This document shows, piece after piece, positions 1 through 8,918 of a DNA stretch of 64,000 bases (positions are counted from its first letter, which is position 1; each line of letters opens with the position of its first letter). This DNA is from Deltaproteobacteria bacterium (GTDB lineage Bacteria; Desulfobacterota; Desulfobacteria; Desulfobacterales; SpSt-501), in the NCBI GenBank assembly GCA_016219005.1, contig JACRCN010000096.1, positions 1-64,000 of the forward strand, in the 5' to 3' direction. The notes below the pieces were generated by a model that was given only the letters and a program-made list of their open reading frames with translations, did not search any database and was not told where the DNA came from. A program made the translations under genes and the position numbers.

Positions 1-232
1 ACTAGAACTTATCTCAAAATAAATTTGATAAGTTTCTCACCCGTAGTCATGGCTTCCTCCTTTCTGGGTTACTTTTTACGAAGTGTTCTCAGATTAAGGA
101 TAGCCGTGACTACCACTCAACTCAACAGCTAAGTGTCAGACCAGATCGTAGCTAAGACAAATAACTTATTGATATCGCTATTTAATGTTGTGTCAGGCCT
201 TGGGTGCCATCCGTATAGTGATATATCGAGTC

Positions 233-263
233 TTGACATCATTAAATGAAAGCAAACTATACT
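233..263 (+). promoter_or_regulatory. Probable sigma-70 promoter of the small-protein gene
   Basis: TTGACA at 233-238 and TATACT at 258-263, separated by 19 bases, lie in an AT-rich stretch. The spacer is longer than the usual 17, so strength is uncertain. Transcription would start near 270 and give a leader of about 200 bases before the next gene. The 230 bases to the left of it show no gene. Confidence 0.4.
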
Positions 264-285
264 ATGCGGACCACGGGAAGCCGTG

Positions 286-419
286 ATCCGAGGAAGAGGA
301 TGAGGGCTGAAGCCGGATGACGCACCATCTTACTTTAAAGGCATGCGGTCGTGTTGATCGTTGTCCCAAGACGGCCATAGGAACACTTTTCTGGCCGGTT
401 ATGGCGCAGGACCTCGGAT
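286..419 (+). ncRNA. Candidate structured 5' leader RNA
   Basis: An 8-base segment ATCCGAGG (286-293) is exactly complementary to CCTCGGAT (412-419) and could close a domain of about 134 bases. Inside are a small hairpin (305-307 with 312-314) and two mutually exclusive stems: CGGCCA 372-377 with TGGCCG 392-397, or GCCATA 374-379 with TATGGC 400-405. A further hairpin, CACGG with CCGTG around 272-285, precedes the domain. It lies between a promoter-like sequence and the ribosome binding site of the 469 gene. I could not match it to a known riboswitch class, so the call rests on pairing alone. Confidence 0.3.
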
Positions 420-468
420 GTAAAGGCTTAACCCTATAACCGTAAGCAGACGGAAAGGAGATAATGAA

Positions 469-675
469 ATGGCAACAAAGCAAAATAGTCTCAGCCTGAA
501 AAAAATTGGCGATCACGAGGAGATTTTCGTTTTAAGGGCCCAAGATGCATCCGCACCGCGGAGCGTGATACTTTGGATCGCCGATAATCTGCATGCTTCG
601 GATGAGAAGCTGAGAGATGCCTTTGAATGCGCCCTGCGAATGCGCAAGCATTCAAAAACCAAGGCCGCGGATTAA
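469..675 (+). CDS. Small hypothetical protein, 68 aa
   Basis: A 68-residue soluble protein with a strong ribosome binding site (AAGGAG around 455-460) just before the ATG. It has no signal peptide or membrane segment. The middle (about residues 20-55) alternates hydrophobic and charged residues as in a small alpha/beta fold, and the C-terminus is basic with several lysines. I do not recognise the family. The long leader suggests regulation before translation. The strong Shine-Dalgarno sequence is the main reason to call it a gene. Confidence 0.6.
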   Translation: MATKQNSLSLKKIGDHEEIFVLRAQDASAPRSVILWIADNLHASDEKLRDAFECALRMRKHSKTKAAD

Positions 676-824
676 TCACCCATAATCTTTCTCCTAAACC
701 TTCGTCGGAGGATTCTCCATCGATTCCGAGCCGCCGAAATCCGTCAACGGTCCGATGCATTCCTCTGATGTTAGGCTCCATTTCAACCTTTTCCGGGTGA
801 GAATTGCATTGCAGGATGCCGGCC

Positions 825-1163
825 ATGCCCGAACGACTCATCAGCGAGGCCATTAAACCCTTAACCGAAACGGCTGACGCCTCGCGCATGGCGATTGGAG
901 AGCCTGGGCTGCCACGAGAATTTGTGTGGCGGGGCCGAACCGTCACCGTTACGTCCGTGTTACGCTCCTGGCGTGAAACCGGGAAGTGTCACCACGGCAG
1001 TGCCGAGATGTATGTTCGCAAGCACTGGTACGAGGTGGTCACAGTCTCAGACGGCACCGTGAAGCTTTATTTCGAAAGACAATCTCGCGGAGGACGGAAG
1101 GCAGCGCGATGGTGGCTGTTCAGCATTCATGCGCCAGAGGAGAGCGCATCAACGAATAAATGA
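825..1163 (+). CDS. Small basic protein, possibly DUF6504-like
   Basis: About 112 residues from the ATG at 825; in-frame starts also exist at 804 (TTG) and 816 (ATG). I prefer 825 because CAGG at 812-815 is well spaced. The core carries aromatic and basic residues in a pattern (FVWRGRTVTVTSVLRSW, then KHWYEVV and LYFERQS) that resembles small DUF6504-type proteins, described as compact beta-rich domains; this assignment is from memory. There is no membrane segment. It sits alone: the next gene to the right is convergent and about 200 bases away. Function unknown. Confidence 0.55.
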   Translation: MPERLISEAIKPLTETADASRMAIGEPGLPREFVWRGRTVTVTSVLRSWRETGKCHHGSAEMYVRKHWYEVVTVSDGTVKLYFERQSRGGRKAARWWLFSIHAPEESASTNK

Positions 1164-1363
1164 TTTCTAAATAATTGATTGCCGGAGTCCGCTACCCCCG
1201 CCTGGCACCCGATGGCGGCCGCAAGCGCCTCTGAACACTGCTCACAACCTGCCCGAGGCGAACCCGCGCGTTCCGGGCTTCGAGCTTGCCGCCCGAACAG
1301 GATACTGTGATGAAACCGGCAGGTTCATGACGCCTTTTTTCCCCGGAAATCGACCGGCGCCCT

Positions 1364-2962
1364 TCAACCCGGCTTCGGTATTGGCGGATGCCTTCGACTG
1401 GTCGTTGAACCCGATAGACCGGCGCCCGGGGATTGGACTCCTGAAGTCGATGATGAACCGGGTGTTTCCGTCTGGCCGCCCGCTTCGGCATCCGTCCGGA
1501 ATATTGCCATGATGGCGGCCAGTTCCTCTGCAGCGGCGGCGTTTTGCTGGGTCACGCTATTCATGTCGGCGACGGCCTGATTGAGCTGATCGACGCCCTG
1601 CGATTGCTCCTGGGATGCGCCGGCCACCTCTCCCAGGAGGTTGACCACCTTTGAGGACCGGTTGGTCACCGTCTGGAAAGCTTCGTAGGTTCTGGAAACC
1701 AGGTTCTCGCCTTTTTGCACTTTGCCGGCGATGTCCCCGATCAAGGCGGAGGTGTTCTTGGCGGATTCCGCGGCGCGCATGGCCAGGTTCCGGACCTCGT
1801 CGGCGACCACCGCAAACCCTGCCCCGGCCTCCCCGGCACGGGCCGCCTCCACGGCGGCATTCAGGGCCAGCAGGTTGGTCTGGAAGGCGATCTCGTCGAT
1901 GGTTTTGATGATCTTGCGGGTCTGCTCGCTGGCGGAGGTGATCTCGTGCATGGCACCGCTGAGGTCGGCCATCGACGTATCGGCACCGCGGATCACCTCT
2001 TCGGCTTCAGCCATGAGCCGATTGGCCTCCGCCGTGTTGGCGGCGTTCCGCCGCGTCATGGAGGCCATCTCCTCCAGGGAAGAAGAGGTTTCCTGCAGCG
2101 AGGCTGCCTGGCGTGAGGATGCTTCGGAAAGACCTCGGGACATTTCCACGGACTGCCCCACGGCCTCGGCCATTTTCACGCGCATGGCGTCGACCGAGCG
2201 GGACAGCACCCCGATCTCGTCCCGGAAGGTTGCGCCGATATCCTGCGTCAGGTCCCCGTCGGCGATCATCTTGATGACGCTCATCGCCCGCTGGATCGGC
2301 GATGTGACCATGCGCGCCATGAAGATGCTGATCGCCAACGAGAGCAGAACCGATACGGCCAGCACCAGGCCGAACGCCTTCAGCACGAATTCGTAGCTCG
2401 CCTGCGACTGTTCGTGTCGTTCCCGGCACAGACCGCCTTCGTAGTCCAGGAGCTCTTTCATTTTCTGGTTCAGCGCCTGAAATCTGTTCTCCAGCGGCAC
2501 CATCATGGTGAGCGCCAGACTCACGTCGGCGGTGGCCATCTGCAAAACCTTCTTCACCGCCGTTTCATATTCCCCGATTTCCTTGAGCGAGGAGAGGAAA
2601 AATTGCTGCTCCTCGGGCCGGAGGGCCTCGGCTTTTCCCGCGGCCGTAACACCCTCCTTCAACTGATCGAGCGCGCGTAGGCATTCCGTCGCAAGCTGCT
2701 GAACCTTGGCCTCGTCGGCTCCGGAGTCTGCGAATCCCAGGATCTTGAAGACGTCCTTGTGGACGATCGCCATCCGATGGATCATCTGCGAGGCGTCCTG
2801 ATAAGTCCGGAACCGGACGCTGGCCAGGTCGTCGATGACGACATACTGCTCCGACAGACCCTTGTAGGAGACCGCCGCGAGAAGCACGAGAAAGAGCGTC
2901 GCGATCAACGGGGCGATCATCAGCTTAAGGCTCATCCTGAGATTTCCGATGAAATGCTTCAT
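1364..2962 (-). CDS. Methyl-accepting chemotaxis protein
   Basis: A 532-residue chemoreceptor. A membrane segment at about residues 11-31 is followed by a periplasmic helical domain of about 160 residues, which looks like a four-helix-bundle ligand domain. A second membrane segment lies near 195-217, then a HAMP linker and the cytoplasmic signalling coiled coil. The hairpin tip that contacts CheA and CheW is conserved ([20 protein letters not shown], then [13 protein letters not shown]). The C-terminal tail is low-complexity Ser/Thr/Gly and Pro. It lies 12 bases downstream of a secreted Cache-domain protein on the same strand, so the two are almost certainly cotranscribed. Confidence 0.93.
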   Translation of the reverse strand: MKHFIGNLRMSLKLMIAPLIATLFLVLLAAVSYKGLSEQYVVIDDLASVRFRTYQDASQMIHRMAIVHKDVFKILGFADSGADEAKVQQLATECLRALDQLKEGVTAAGKAEALRPEEQQFFLSSLKEIGEYETAVKKVLQMATADVSLALTMMVPLENRFQALNQKMKELLDYEGGLCRERHEQSQASYEFVLKAFGLVLAVSVLLSLAISIFMARMVTSPIQRAMSVIKMIADGDLTQDIGATFRDEIGVLSRSVDAMRVKMAEAVGQSVEMSRGLSEASSRQAASLQETSSSLEEMASMTRRNAANTAEANRLMAEAEEVIRGADTSMADLSGAMHEITSASEQTRKIIKTIDEIAFQTNLLALNAAVEAARAGEAGAGFAVVADEVRNLAMRAAESAKNTSALIGDIAGKVQKGENLVSRTYEAFQTVTNRSSKVVNLLGEVAGASQEQSQGVDQLNQAVADMNSVTQQNAAAAEELAAIMAIFRTDAEAGGQTETPGSSSTSGVQSPGAGLSGSTTSRRHPPIPKPG

Positions 2963-2974
2963 TTGAACTCCAGA

Positions 2975-3427
2975 CTACTTGTAGGTGCCGCATCCGATGA
3001 AGATGTCGCCCACCTTTTTTAAATAGGTGGTCTTCTGCTCGACCTTGTTGCTGACGGGGTTCTTGAACTTATAGTCCACGACGGCCGTACCGTCCTTGGT
3101 GGCTTTCTCTATACCCTCTTTCCTGAAGAACTTTCCATCCACGTCCGGTACCTCAATCACGTTGACACCCACCTGTTTTGGGTTCACCGGGTGCGCGATG
3201 ACGGTGCCCCCGGCATCATAGGCGAAAACGTAGATGGCGCCCATCACAAATTCCCCCTTGGGATTGTTGAACTCCTGGAGGGCCTTTTCCTTGCCATTGG
3301 CCTGGTAATAGGCCGCCGCCTTCTCCACCATGGCCTTGGCCTCATCGAGGCTCGCGCTGGCAACACCCGGCAACACGAGCACACCAGCAACCATAACCAC
3401 CGAAACCCAGAACTTTAATTTTCTCAT
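2975..3427 (-). CDS. Secreted single Cache-domain protein
   Basis: A 150-residue protein with an N-terminal signal peptide (basic MRKLK, hydrophobic core, VASA cleavage region near residue 25). The rest is one Cache domain of the sCache_2 type: an amphipathic helix with the EKAAAYYQANGKEKAL pattern, then the GAIYVFAYDAGGTVIAHP strand motif and a C-terminal YKFKNPVS/TTYLKKV region. There is no membrane anchor or kinase domain, so it should be a free periplasmic sensor or binding protein. It is encoded first in an operon with the chemoreceptor 12 bases downstream, and may present a small ligand to it. Confidence 0.85.
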   Translation of the reverse strand: MRKLKFWVSVVMVAGVLVLPGVASASLDEAKAMVEKAAAYYQANGKEKALQEFNNPKGEFVMGAIYVFAYDAGGTVIAHPVNPKQVGVNVIEVPDVDGKFFRKEGIEKATKDGTAVVDYKFKNPVSNKVEQKTTYLKKVGDIFIGCGTYK

Positions 3428-3611
3428 TCCTGTCCTCCATCGTTTTGTGTAATTGCCTACGCATTCCGATATCCGATTGGACCTGCTATCGGCATGCCGG
3501 CCGTAATACTTGAGGAGAATCCGGGATTATTTTTTCAGAAAACGCACCGGCCGGCCTGTCTGCCAGTCCGTATGGAATGAACGGTTGAATTTTACGCGGC
3601 AGGTGGTTATT

Positions 3612-5366
3612 ATGATTTCCATGAGCACAAAAAGCGAAAAAATACCCGATCCAAAGGAACTCGAAAAGGAAATCAGCGAGTTTCTGGCCAAGAAGTTCGG
3701 CGGCCACGTCAAGGTCCTGTCCCCCATGGTCATGACCCAGGAGGCGGTCGCCGGCAAGCCCAAGGAACCGCCTCGGGACAAGAAGAAAATCAATTTCAAC
3801 CTCAAACCCGAGGAACTGATCGCCTACCTGGACCAGTACGTGGTCAAGCAGGACCAGGCCAAGGCGATTCTTGCCACCAAAGTCTGCACGCACTTCAACC
3901 GCATCCGCCGCGCGCAGGAATCCCGGGACGCGGTGGAAACCCTGGCGGGCAGCATCAAGAACAACGTGCTGATGATCGGCCCGACGGGTGTCGGTAAAAC
4001 CTACATCATCAAGCTCATCGCCGCCAAGCTCGGAGTGCCCTTCGTCAAGGGCGACGCCACCAAGTTCAGCGAGACCGGCTACGTCGGCGGCGACGTGGAG
4101 GACCTGGTGCGCGACCTGGTCCGTGAGGCCGACGACGACATCGAGCTCGCGCAGCACGGCATCATCTACATCGACGAGATCGACAAGATCGCCTCCGCGA
4201 GAAACCTCATCGGCGCCGATGTCTCGCGCACCGGCGTGCAGCGGGCGCTGCTCAAACCCATGGAGGAGACCGACGTTGACTTGAAGGTGCCCCACGATCC
4301 GATCGCGATGATGCAGGAAATCGAGCGCTTCCGCAAAACCGGCAAACGCGAGAAACAGTCCATCAACACCAAGAACGTGCTGTTCATCATGAGCGGGGCG
4401 TTCACCGATATGGTGCCGATCATCCAGCGCCGGCTGACCCGGCAGGGCATCGGCTTCGGAGCGCGGATCGTCAGCGCGAAGGAGCAGCTCGACACCCTTG
4501 CGCACGTGAAGGCCGAGGACCTGATCGAATTCGGCTTCGAGAGCGAGTTCGTCGGCCGCCTGCCGGTCAAGGCCGTCTTCGAGCACCTGACCGAGGAAGA
4601 CCTGTACCAGATCCTCAAGAATCCGAACAACCCGATCATGCTCGGCAAGAAACTCGACTTCGCCGCGTACGGCATCGCGGTCAAGTTCGAGGACGCGTAC
4701 CTGCGGCGGATGGCCGAGTTGGCCTTTGCGGAGGGAACCGGCGCGCGCGGGCTTGTCAGCGTCATTGAAAAGGCCCTGCTCGACTTCGAAAAAGCCCTGC
4801 CCTCCTCGGCCGCCGACCAGTTCCCGGTGACACTGGACGTAGTGACATCCCCGCGGCAGGCGCTCGAGCGGCTTCTGGCAACCCCTCAGGACCCGCGGAT
4901 CCGGAACAGCTTCGAGCGTCTGGCGGATGCGGAGCGGGCGGAGATGCGGGATTATCTGCAGGCCAACCGCAAGCAATTCACCGAAAAATACGGTCTGACC
5001 ATGACGCCGGCGCGCATCGACCTGGCGGCGGGCTGCTACGCGAAGAACGTCATGGACAGCGGCAATGCCGTGCGACAGATCAAATCCTACCACGACGACA
5101 TTAAAAACGTCGAGCTCTACTTCTTCAAGAACCACGACATCAACATCGTGATCGAGGAAGACGCCATCGATTTCATCATGGAGATGCTGGTGGAATCCGC
5201 CCTCGCGCCGCGGGATGTCTATCCGAAGCTCAACGGCTATTTCGAGCACGGACTGAAACTCGTGCGGGAAAAGACCGGCCGCAGCCGGTTCCTGATCACC
5301 CGCGCTGCCCTGATAGACCCCGAGGGCTACGTTCGCGACTTGATTACGTCCGCGCAACCCGGATAA
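3612..5366 (+). CDS. ClpX-like AAA+ unfoldase without zinc-finger domain
   Basis: About 584 residues from the ATG at 3612, preceded by AGGTGG five bases upstream. It is a ClpX-family AAA+ ATPase with Walker A GPTGVGKT (123-130), Walker B IIYIDEID (184-191), a GYVG pore loop (156-159), GRLP (315-318) and sensor-2 GARGL (377-381). The N-terminal four-cysteine zinc domain of true ClpX is absent, replaced by about 60 charged residues. The IGF tripeptide that docks ClpX on ClpP is kept (280-282). The region of the ClpX RKH loop is longer and different (about 220-250), and there is a C-terminal extension of about 190 residues. It ends 25 bases before ahbC on the same strand. Its substrate is unknown. 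Confidence 0.85.
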   Translation: MISMSTKSEKIPDPKELEKEISEFLAKKFGGHVKVLSPMVMTQEAVAGKPKEPPRDKKKINFNLKPEELIAYLDQYVVKQDQAKAILATKVCTHFNRIRRAQESRDAVETLAGSIKNNVLMIGPTGVGKTYIIKLIAAKLGVPFVKGDATKFSETGYVGGDVEDLVRDLVREADDDIELAQHGIIYIDEIDKIASARNLIGADVSRTGVQRALLKPMEETDVDLKVPHDPIAMMQEIERFRKTGKREKQSINTKNVLFIMSGAFTDMVPIIQRRLTRQGIGFGARIVSAKEQLDTLAHVKAEDLIEFGFESEFVGRLPVKAVFEHLTEEDLYQILKNPNNPIMLGKKLDFAAYGIAVKFEDAYLRRMAELAFAEGTGARGLVSVIEKALLDFEKALPSSAADQFPVTLDVVTSPRQALERLLATPQDPRIRNSFERLADAERAEMRDYLQANRKQFTEKYGLTMTPARIDLAAGCYAKNVMDSGNAVRQIKSYHDDIKNVELYFFKNHDINIVIEEDAIDFIMEMLVESALAPRDVYPKLNGYFEHGLKLVREKTGRSRFLITRAALIDPEGYVRDLITSAQPG

Positions 5367-5391
5367 TCTTTCAAACAGGAATCAGCGAGCC

Positions 5392-6603
5392 ATGATCGGA
5401 ATATCGAAACTCTACTGCGGCACCGTCGAGCCTTCGGACGCCCTGCGCTACGGGCGCGATTCTTCCCAGCTGCCGTCGCACCTGCTGCAGTTCTCGGCGG
5501 ACAAGAAGCCGGTCGTCGTCTGGAACGTGACCCGCCGGTGCAACCTGAGGTGCGTGCACTGCTATGCCCACGCCCAAGACCAGGCCCAGGCGGACGAGTT
5601 GACGTTTGCGCAGGGCCAGGCGCTGATCGACGACCTGTCCGGGTTCGGTGTGCCCGTCGTGCTGTTTTCGGGCGGAGAGCCCCTCGTGCGCAAGGACCTC
5701 CCCGACCTGGCCGCTTACGCCGTGTCCAAGGGCATGCGCGCCGTGATCTCCACCAACGGCACCCTGATCACCGAGAAGATGGCGCGCAGGCTGAAGGCCA
5801 TCGGTCTGTCCTACGTCGGTATCAGCATCGACGGGATGGAAGCCGTCAACGACCGCTTCCGCGCGGTGCCGGGCGCCTTCCGCGCCGCCCTGGACGGCAT
5901 CCGCAACTGCCAGACGGCGGGCATCAAGGTGGGCCTGCGCTTCACCATCAACCGCTTCAACGTTCAGGAAATCCCCAGCATCTTCCAGCTGATCGAAGAC
6001 ATGGACATCCCGCGCGTATGCTTCTACCACCTCGTGTACGCGGGCCGGGGATCCAAGCTGGTTCAGGAAGATCTCAGCGCTGCGGAGACGCGCCGGGCGG
6101 TGGACCTGATCATCGATCACACCCGGCGGCTGCACGACCAGGGCAAACCCAAAGAGGTGCTCACCGTCGACAACCACGCCGACGGCCCCTATCTCTACCT
6201 GCGCATGCTGAAGGAAAACCCCGAGCGTGCCAAGCAGGTCCTGGAGCTTCTCCAGTGGAACGAGGGCAACAGCTCCGGCCGCGGGATCGGCTGCGTGAGC
6301 TGGGACGGTGCCGTGCACGCCGACCAGTTCTGGCGCCACTACAGCTTCGGCAACGTGAGGCAACGGCCGTTTTCCGAGATCTGGATGGACACCTCCAACC
6401 CGCTCATGGCGCAGCTCAAAGAGAAGAAACAACACGTGAAAGGCCGCTGCGCAGAGTGCCGCTGGCTGGATGTGTGCGCCGGCAACTTCCGGGTGCGGTC
6501 AGAGGCCGTCACCGGCGACATCTGGGCACCGGACCCGGCCTGCTACCTTATGGACGAGGAGATCGCGTTGACGCACACGCCGCCGAATTGCGAGCAAATC
6601 TAG
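5392..6603 (+). CDS. ahbC: 12,18-didecarboxysiroheme deacetylase (AhbC)
   Basis: A 403-residue radical SAM enzyme of the alternative, siroheme-dependent haem pathway. AhbC removes the two acetate side chains of didecarboxysiroheme to give iron-coproporphyrin III. The radical SAM triad is C50-x3-C54-x2-C57, followed by the SAM-binding GGEPL motif. A SPASM-type set of cysteines sits near the C-terminus (CAECRWLDVC and PDPACYL). The N-terminus (MIGISKLYCG) matches the AhbC pattern I know from sulfate reducers. The gene heads ahbC-hemB-ahbD, so the late steps are grouped with an early enzyme of tetrapyrrole synthesis. Confidence 0.92.
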   Translation: MIGISKLYCGTVEPSDALRYGRDSSQLPSHLLQFSADKKPVVVWNVTRRCNLRCVHCYAHAQDQAQADELTFAQGQALIDDLSGFGVPVVLFSGGEPLVRKDLPDLAAYAVSKGMRAVISTNGTLITEKMARRLKAIGLSYVGISIDGMEAVNDRFRAVPGAFRAALDGIRNCQTAGIKVGLRFTINRFNVQEIPSIFQLIEDMDIPRVCFYHLVYAGRGSKLVQEDLSAAETRRAVDLIIDHTRRLHDQGKPKEVLTVDNHADGPYLYLRMLKENPERAKQVLELLQWNEGNSSGRGIGCVSWDGAVHADQFWRHYSFGNVRQRPFSEIWMDTSNPLMAQLKEKKQHVKGRCAECRWLDVCAGNFRVRSEAVTGDIWAPDPACYLMDEEIALTHTPPNCEQI

Positions 6604-6664
6604 CGTCATGTTCGTTTAACTAATGGAATGTTTTTTCCGGCGGAAAAAACAACTGGAGGAAAAA

Positions 6665-7642
6665 ATGTTGTTCCCCGACTACCGTCCGCGCCGCATGCGC
6701 CAGTCCGAGGCCTTCCGCCGCATGATCCGCGAGACGGCCCTGTCCGTCGAAGACTTCATCCTGCCGCTGTTCGCCATCGGCGGCAAGAAGGTGCAGAACC
6801 CCATTGCCTCCATGCCCGGGCACTACCAGCTCTCGGTTGACAACCTGGTGCAGACGGCACGGGAGGCTCATGCACTAGGTATCCCCGCCGTTTTGCTCTT
6901 CGGGGTGCCGGACCGCAAGGACCCGCTGGGAACGGCCGCCTACGCGAAGGACGGGATCGTGCAGCGGGCAACCCGTTCGGTCAAGGATGCCGTGCCGGAG
7001 TTGGCGGTCATCACCGACGTCTGCCTCTGCCAGTACACCGACCACGGGCACTGCGGCTGCGTGGAGGGCGAGTGCATCGACAACGACGCCTCCCTGGATC
7101 TGATCGCGCGCACGGCCCTGTCCCACGCCAAGGCCGGTGCCGATATGGTCGCCCCATCGGACATGATGGACGGCCGGGTGGCGGAGATCCGCGAGACCCT
7201 CGACGAAAACGACTTCAGCCGCATCCCGATCATGGCCTATTCGGCCAAGTACTGCTCGTCCTACTATGGACCCTTCCGCGCCGCGGCCGACTCCGCCCCC
7301 CAGTTCGGGGATCGCCGGACGTATCAGATGGACCCCGCCAACGCTTTAGAGGCCATCCGCGAGGTCTCGATGGACGTGGAGGAAGGGGCCGACATCGTGA
7401 TGGTGAAACCGGCGCTCGCCTACCTCGACGTCATCTACCGGGTCCGGCAGGAATTCGACCTGCCGGTAGCCGCCTACAACGTCAGCGGCGAGTTCTCGAT
7501 GATCAAAGCGGCCGAACAGATGGGCTGGCTCGACGGCCCGCGGGTGATGATGGAAACCCTCACGGCCATCAAACGCGCCGGCGCCGACCTCATCATCACG
7601 TACTTCGCGATGGATGCGGCCCGGCCGCTGCAACGCAAGTAA
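6665..7642 (+). CDS. hemB: Porphobilinogen synthase (HemB)
   Basis: A 325-residue delta-aminolevulinic acid dehydratase that condenses two 5-aminolevulinate molecules to porphobilinogen. The start at 6665 has GGAGG six bases upstream, and the length is normal for the family. The active-site zinc cysteines are present (C120, C122, C130 in DVCLCQYTDHGHCG), so this is a zinc-dependent form. Both active-site lysines are seen (K195 in MAYSAKYCSSYYGPFR and K248 in VMVKPALAYLD). Its position between ahbC and ahbD fits coordinated haem synthesis. Confidence 0.97.
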   Translation: MLFPDYRPRRMRQSEAFRRMIRETALSVEDFILPLFAIGGKKVQNPIASMPGHYQLSVDNLVQTAREAHALGIPAVLLFGVPDRKDPLGTAAYAKDGIVQRATRSVKDAVPELAVITDVCLCQYTDHGHCGCVEGECIDNDASLDLIARTALSHAKAGADMVAPSDMMDGRVAEIRETLDENDFSRIPIMAYSAKYCSSYYGPFRAAADSAPQFGDRRTYQMDPANALEAIREVSMDVEEGADIVMVKPALAYLDVIYRVRQEFDLPVAAYNVSGEFSMIKAAEQMGWLDGPRVMMETLTAIKRAGADLIITYFAMDAARPLQRK

Positions 7643-7684
7643 CTCCGGGAACCCTTTGTCCGGCTTGTCGACTTTGAGTGAATT

Positions 7685-8794
7685 ATGACCGATCACGCTT
7701 CGCAACAACCGCATCCGCCGCACCCCTCCCGGCCGCCCTCGGCCGCACAGGATTCCCTGCGCCTTGTGGCCTGGGAGACCACGCGCAACTGCAACCTGTC
7801 CTGCGTCCACTGCCGGGCCTCGGCCACCCAAGGCCCATACAGCGGCGAGCTCGACACGCCGGAGGCCTACCGCCTGCTCGATCAAATCGCCGAGGTGGCC
7901 AAGCCGATCGTGATCCTCACCGGCGGCGAGCCGCTGCTGCGACCGGATATCTTCGAAGTCGCGGCCTACGGCGACCGGCTGGGGCTGCGCATGGTCATGG
8001 CGCCCAACGGCACCCTCATCACCGACGAGATCGCGCAAAAACTCGCCGCCGTCGGCATCAAGCGCTTGAGCATCAGCCTGGACGGGGCCAGCGCCGAAAC
8101 CCACGACGAGTTCCGCAAAGTGCCGGGGGCCTTCGCCGGCGCCCTGCGCGGCGTCGAGCGCATCAAACGCGCCGGCATTGCCTTCCAGGTGAACACCACC
8201 GTAACCCAGCTCAACCTGGCCCAGATCCCCAAGATTCAGCAACTGGCAGTCGAGCTGGGTGCGGTCGCCCATCACATCTTTCTGCTGGTCCCCACCGGCC
8301 GCGGCAAGTACATCGTCGAACAGGCCATCGACGCCGATGCGTACGAGCGCACCCTGAATTGGTTTTACGAGCAGCGCGGCAAGACCCCGCTTGAGCTCAA
8401 GGCGACCTGCGCGCCGCACTATTACCGTATCCTGCGCCAACGCTCGGCCCAGGAAGGCCGATCGGTGTCGTTCCAGACCCACGGCCTGGACGCCGTTACG
8501 CGCGGCTGCCTGGGCGGCATCGGCTTCTGCTTCATCTCCCACACGGGCGACGTCCAGCCCTGCGGTTTCCTGGGCACCATCTGCGGGAATGTCCGCCAGG
8601 CCTCGTTTGCCGAGATATGGAAGCATTCGGACATCTTCACGGCCCTGCGCGATTACGGCCGTCTGGAAGGCAAGTGCGGCGGCTGCGAGTTCAAACGGGT
8701 CTGCGGCGGCTGCCGGGCGCGGGCCTTCGAGGCCACCGGTAACTACCTCGCCGAGGAACCCCTCTGCAGCTATCTGCCGCATTCACCCTGCTGA
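7685..8794 (+). CDS. ahbD: Haem b synthase (AhbD), radical SAM
   Basis: A 369-residue radical SAM protein that oxidatively decarboxylates the two propionates of iron-coproporphyrin III to the vinyl groups of haem b. The cluster motif is C36-x3-C40-x2-C43, with GGEPLLR as the SAM-binding glycine motif. C-terminal auxiliary-cluster cysteines are present (CGGCEFKRVCGGC and EEPLC). It follows hemB by 42 bases. The first 25 residues are rich in Pro, His and Gln and look disordered. Paralogy with AhbC and the shared operon make AhbD the best call over a peptide-modifying SPASM enzyme. Confidence 0.9.
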   Translation: MTDHASQQPHPPHPSRPPSAAQDSLRLVAWETTRNCNLSCVHCRASATQGPYSGELDTPEAYRLLDQIAEVAKPIVILTGGEPLLRPDIFEVAAYGDRLGLRMVMAPNGTLITDEIAQKLAAVGIKRLSISLDGASAETHDEFRKVPGAFAGALRGVERIKRAGIAFQVNTTVTQLNLAQIPKIQQLAVELGAVAHHIFLLVPTGRGKYIVEQAIDADAYERTLNWFYEQRGKTPLELKATCAPHYYRILRQRSAQEGRSVSFQTHGLDAVTRGCLGGIGFCFISHTGDVQPCGFLGTICGNVRQASFAEIWKHSDIFTALRDYGRLEGKCGGCEFKRVCGGCRARAFEATGNYLAEEPLCSYLPHSPC

Positions 8795-8918
8795 TCACGG
8801 TGCTCTTTTTTATTGCACCGACGCAGCAAACCCGCTAAGATGAAAGCTATCCAGTCGGTTCGACAGCTCCGGGCTGCCCGATTCCCGAAGTATCATCTTG
8901 GCGTGCGAGGGTACGACC

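Noticed and set aside
3486-5357. A 623-codon open frame on the minus strand
   Set aside because: It is antisense to the ClpX-like gene, whose AAA+ motifs are clear; the shadow frame has biased composition and no ribosome site.
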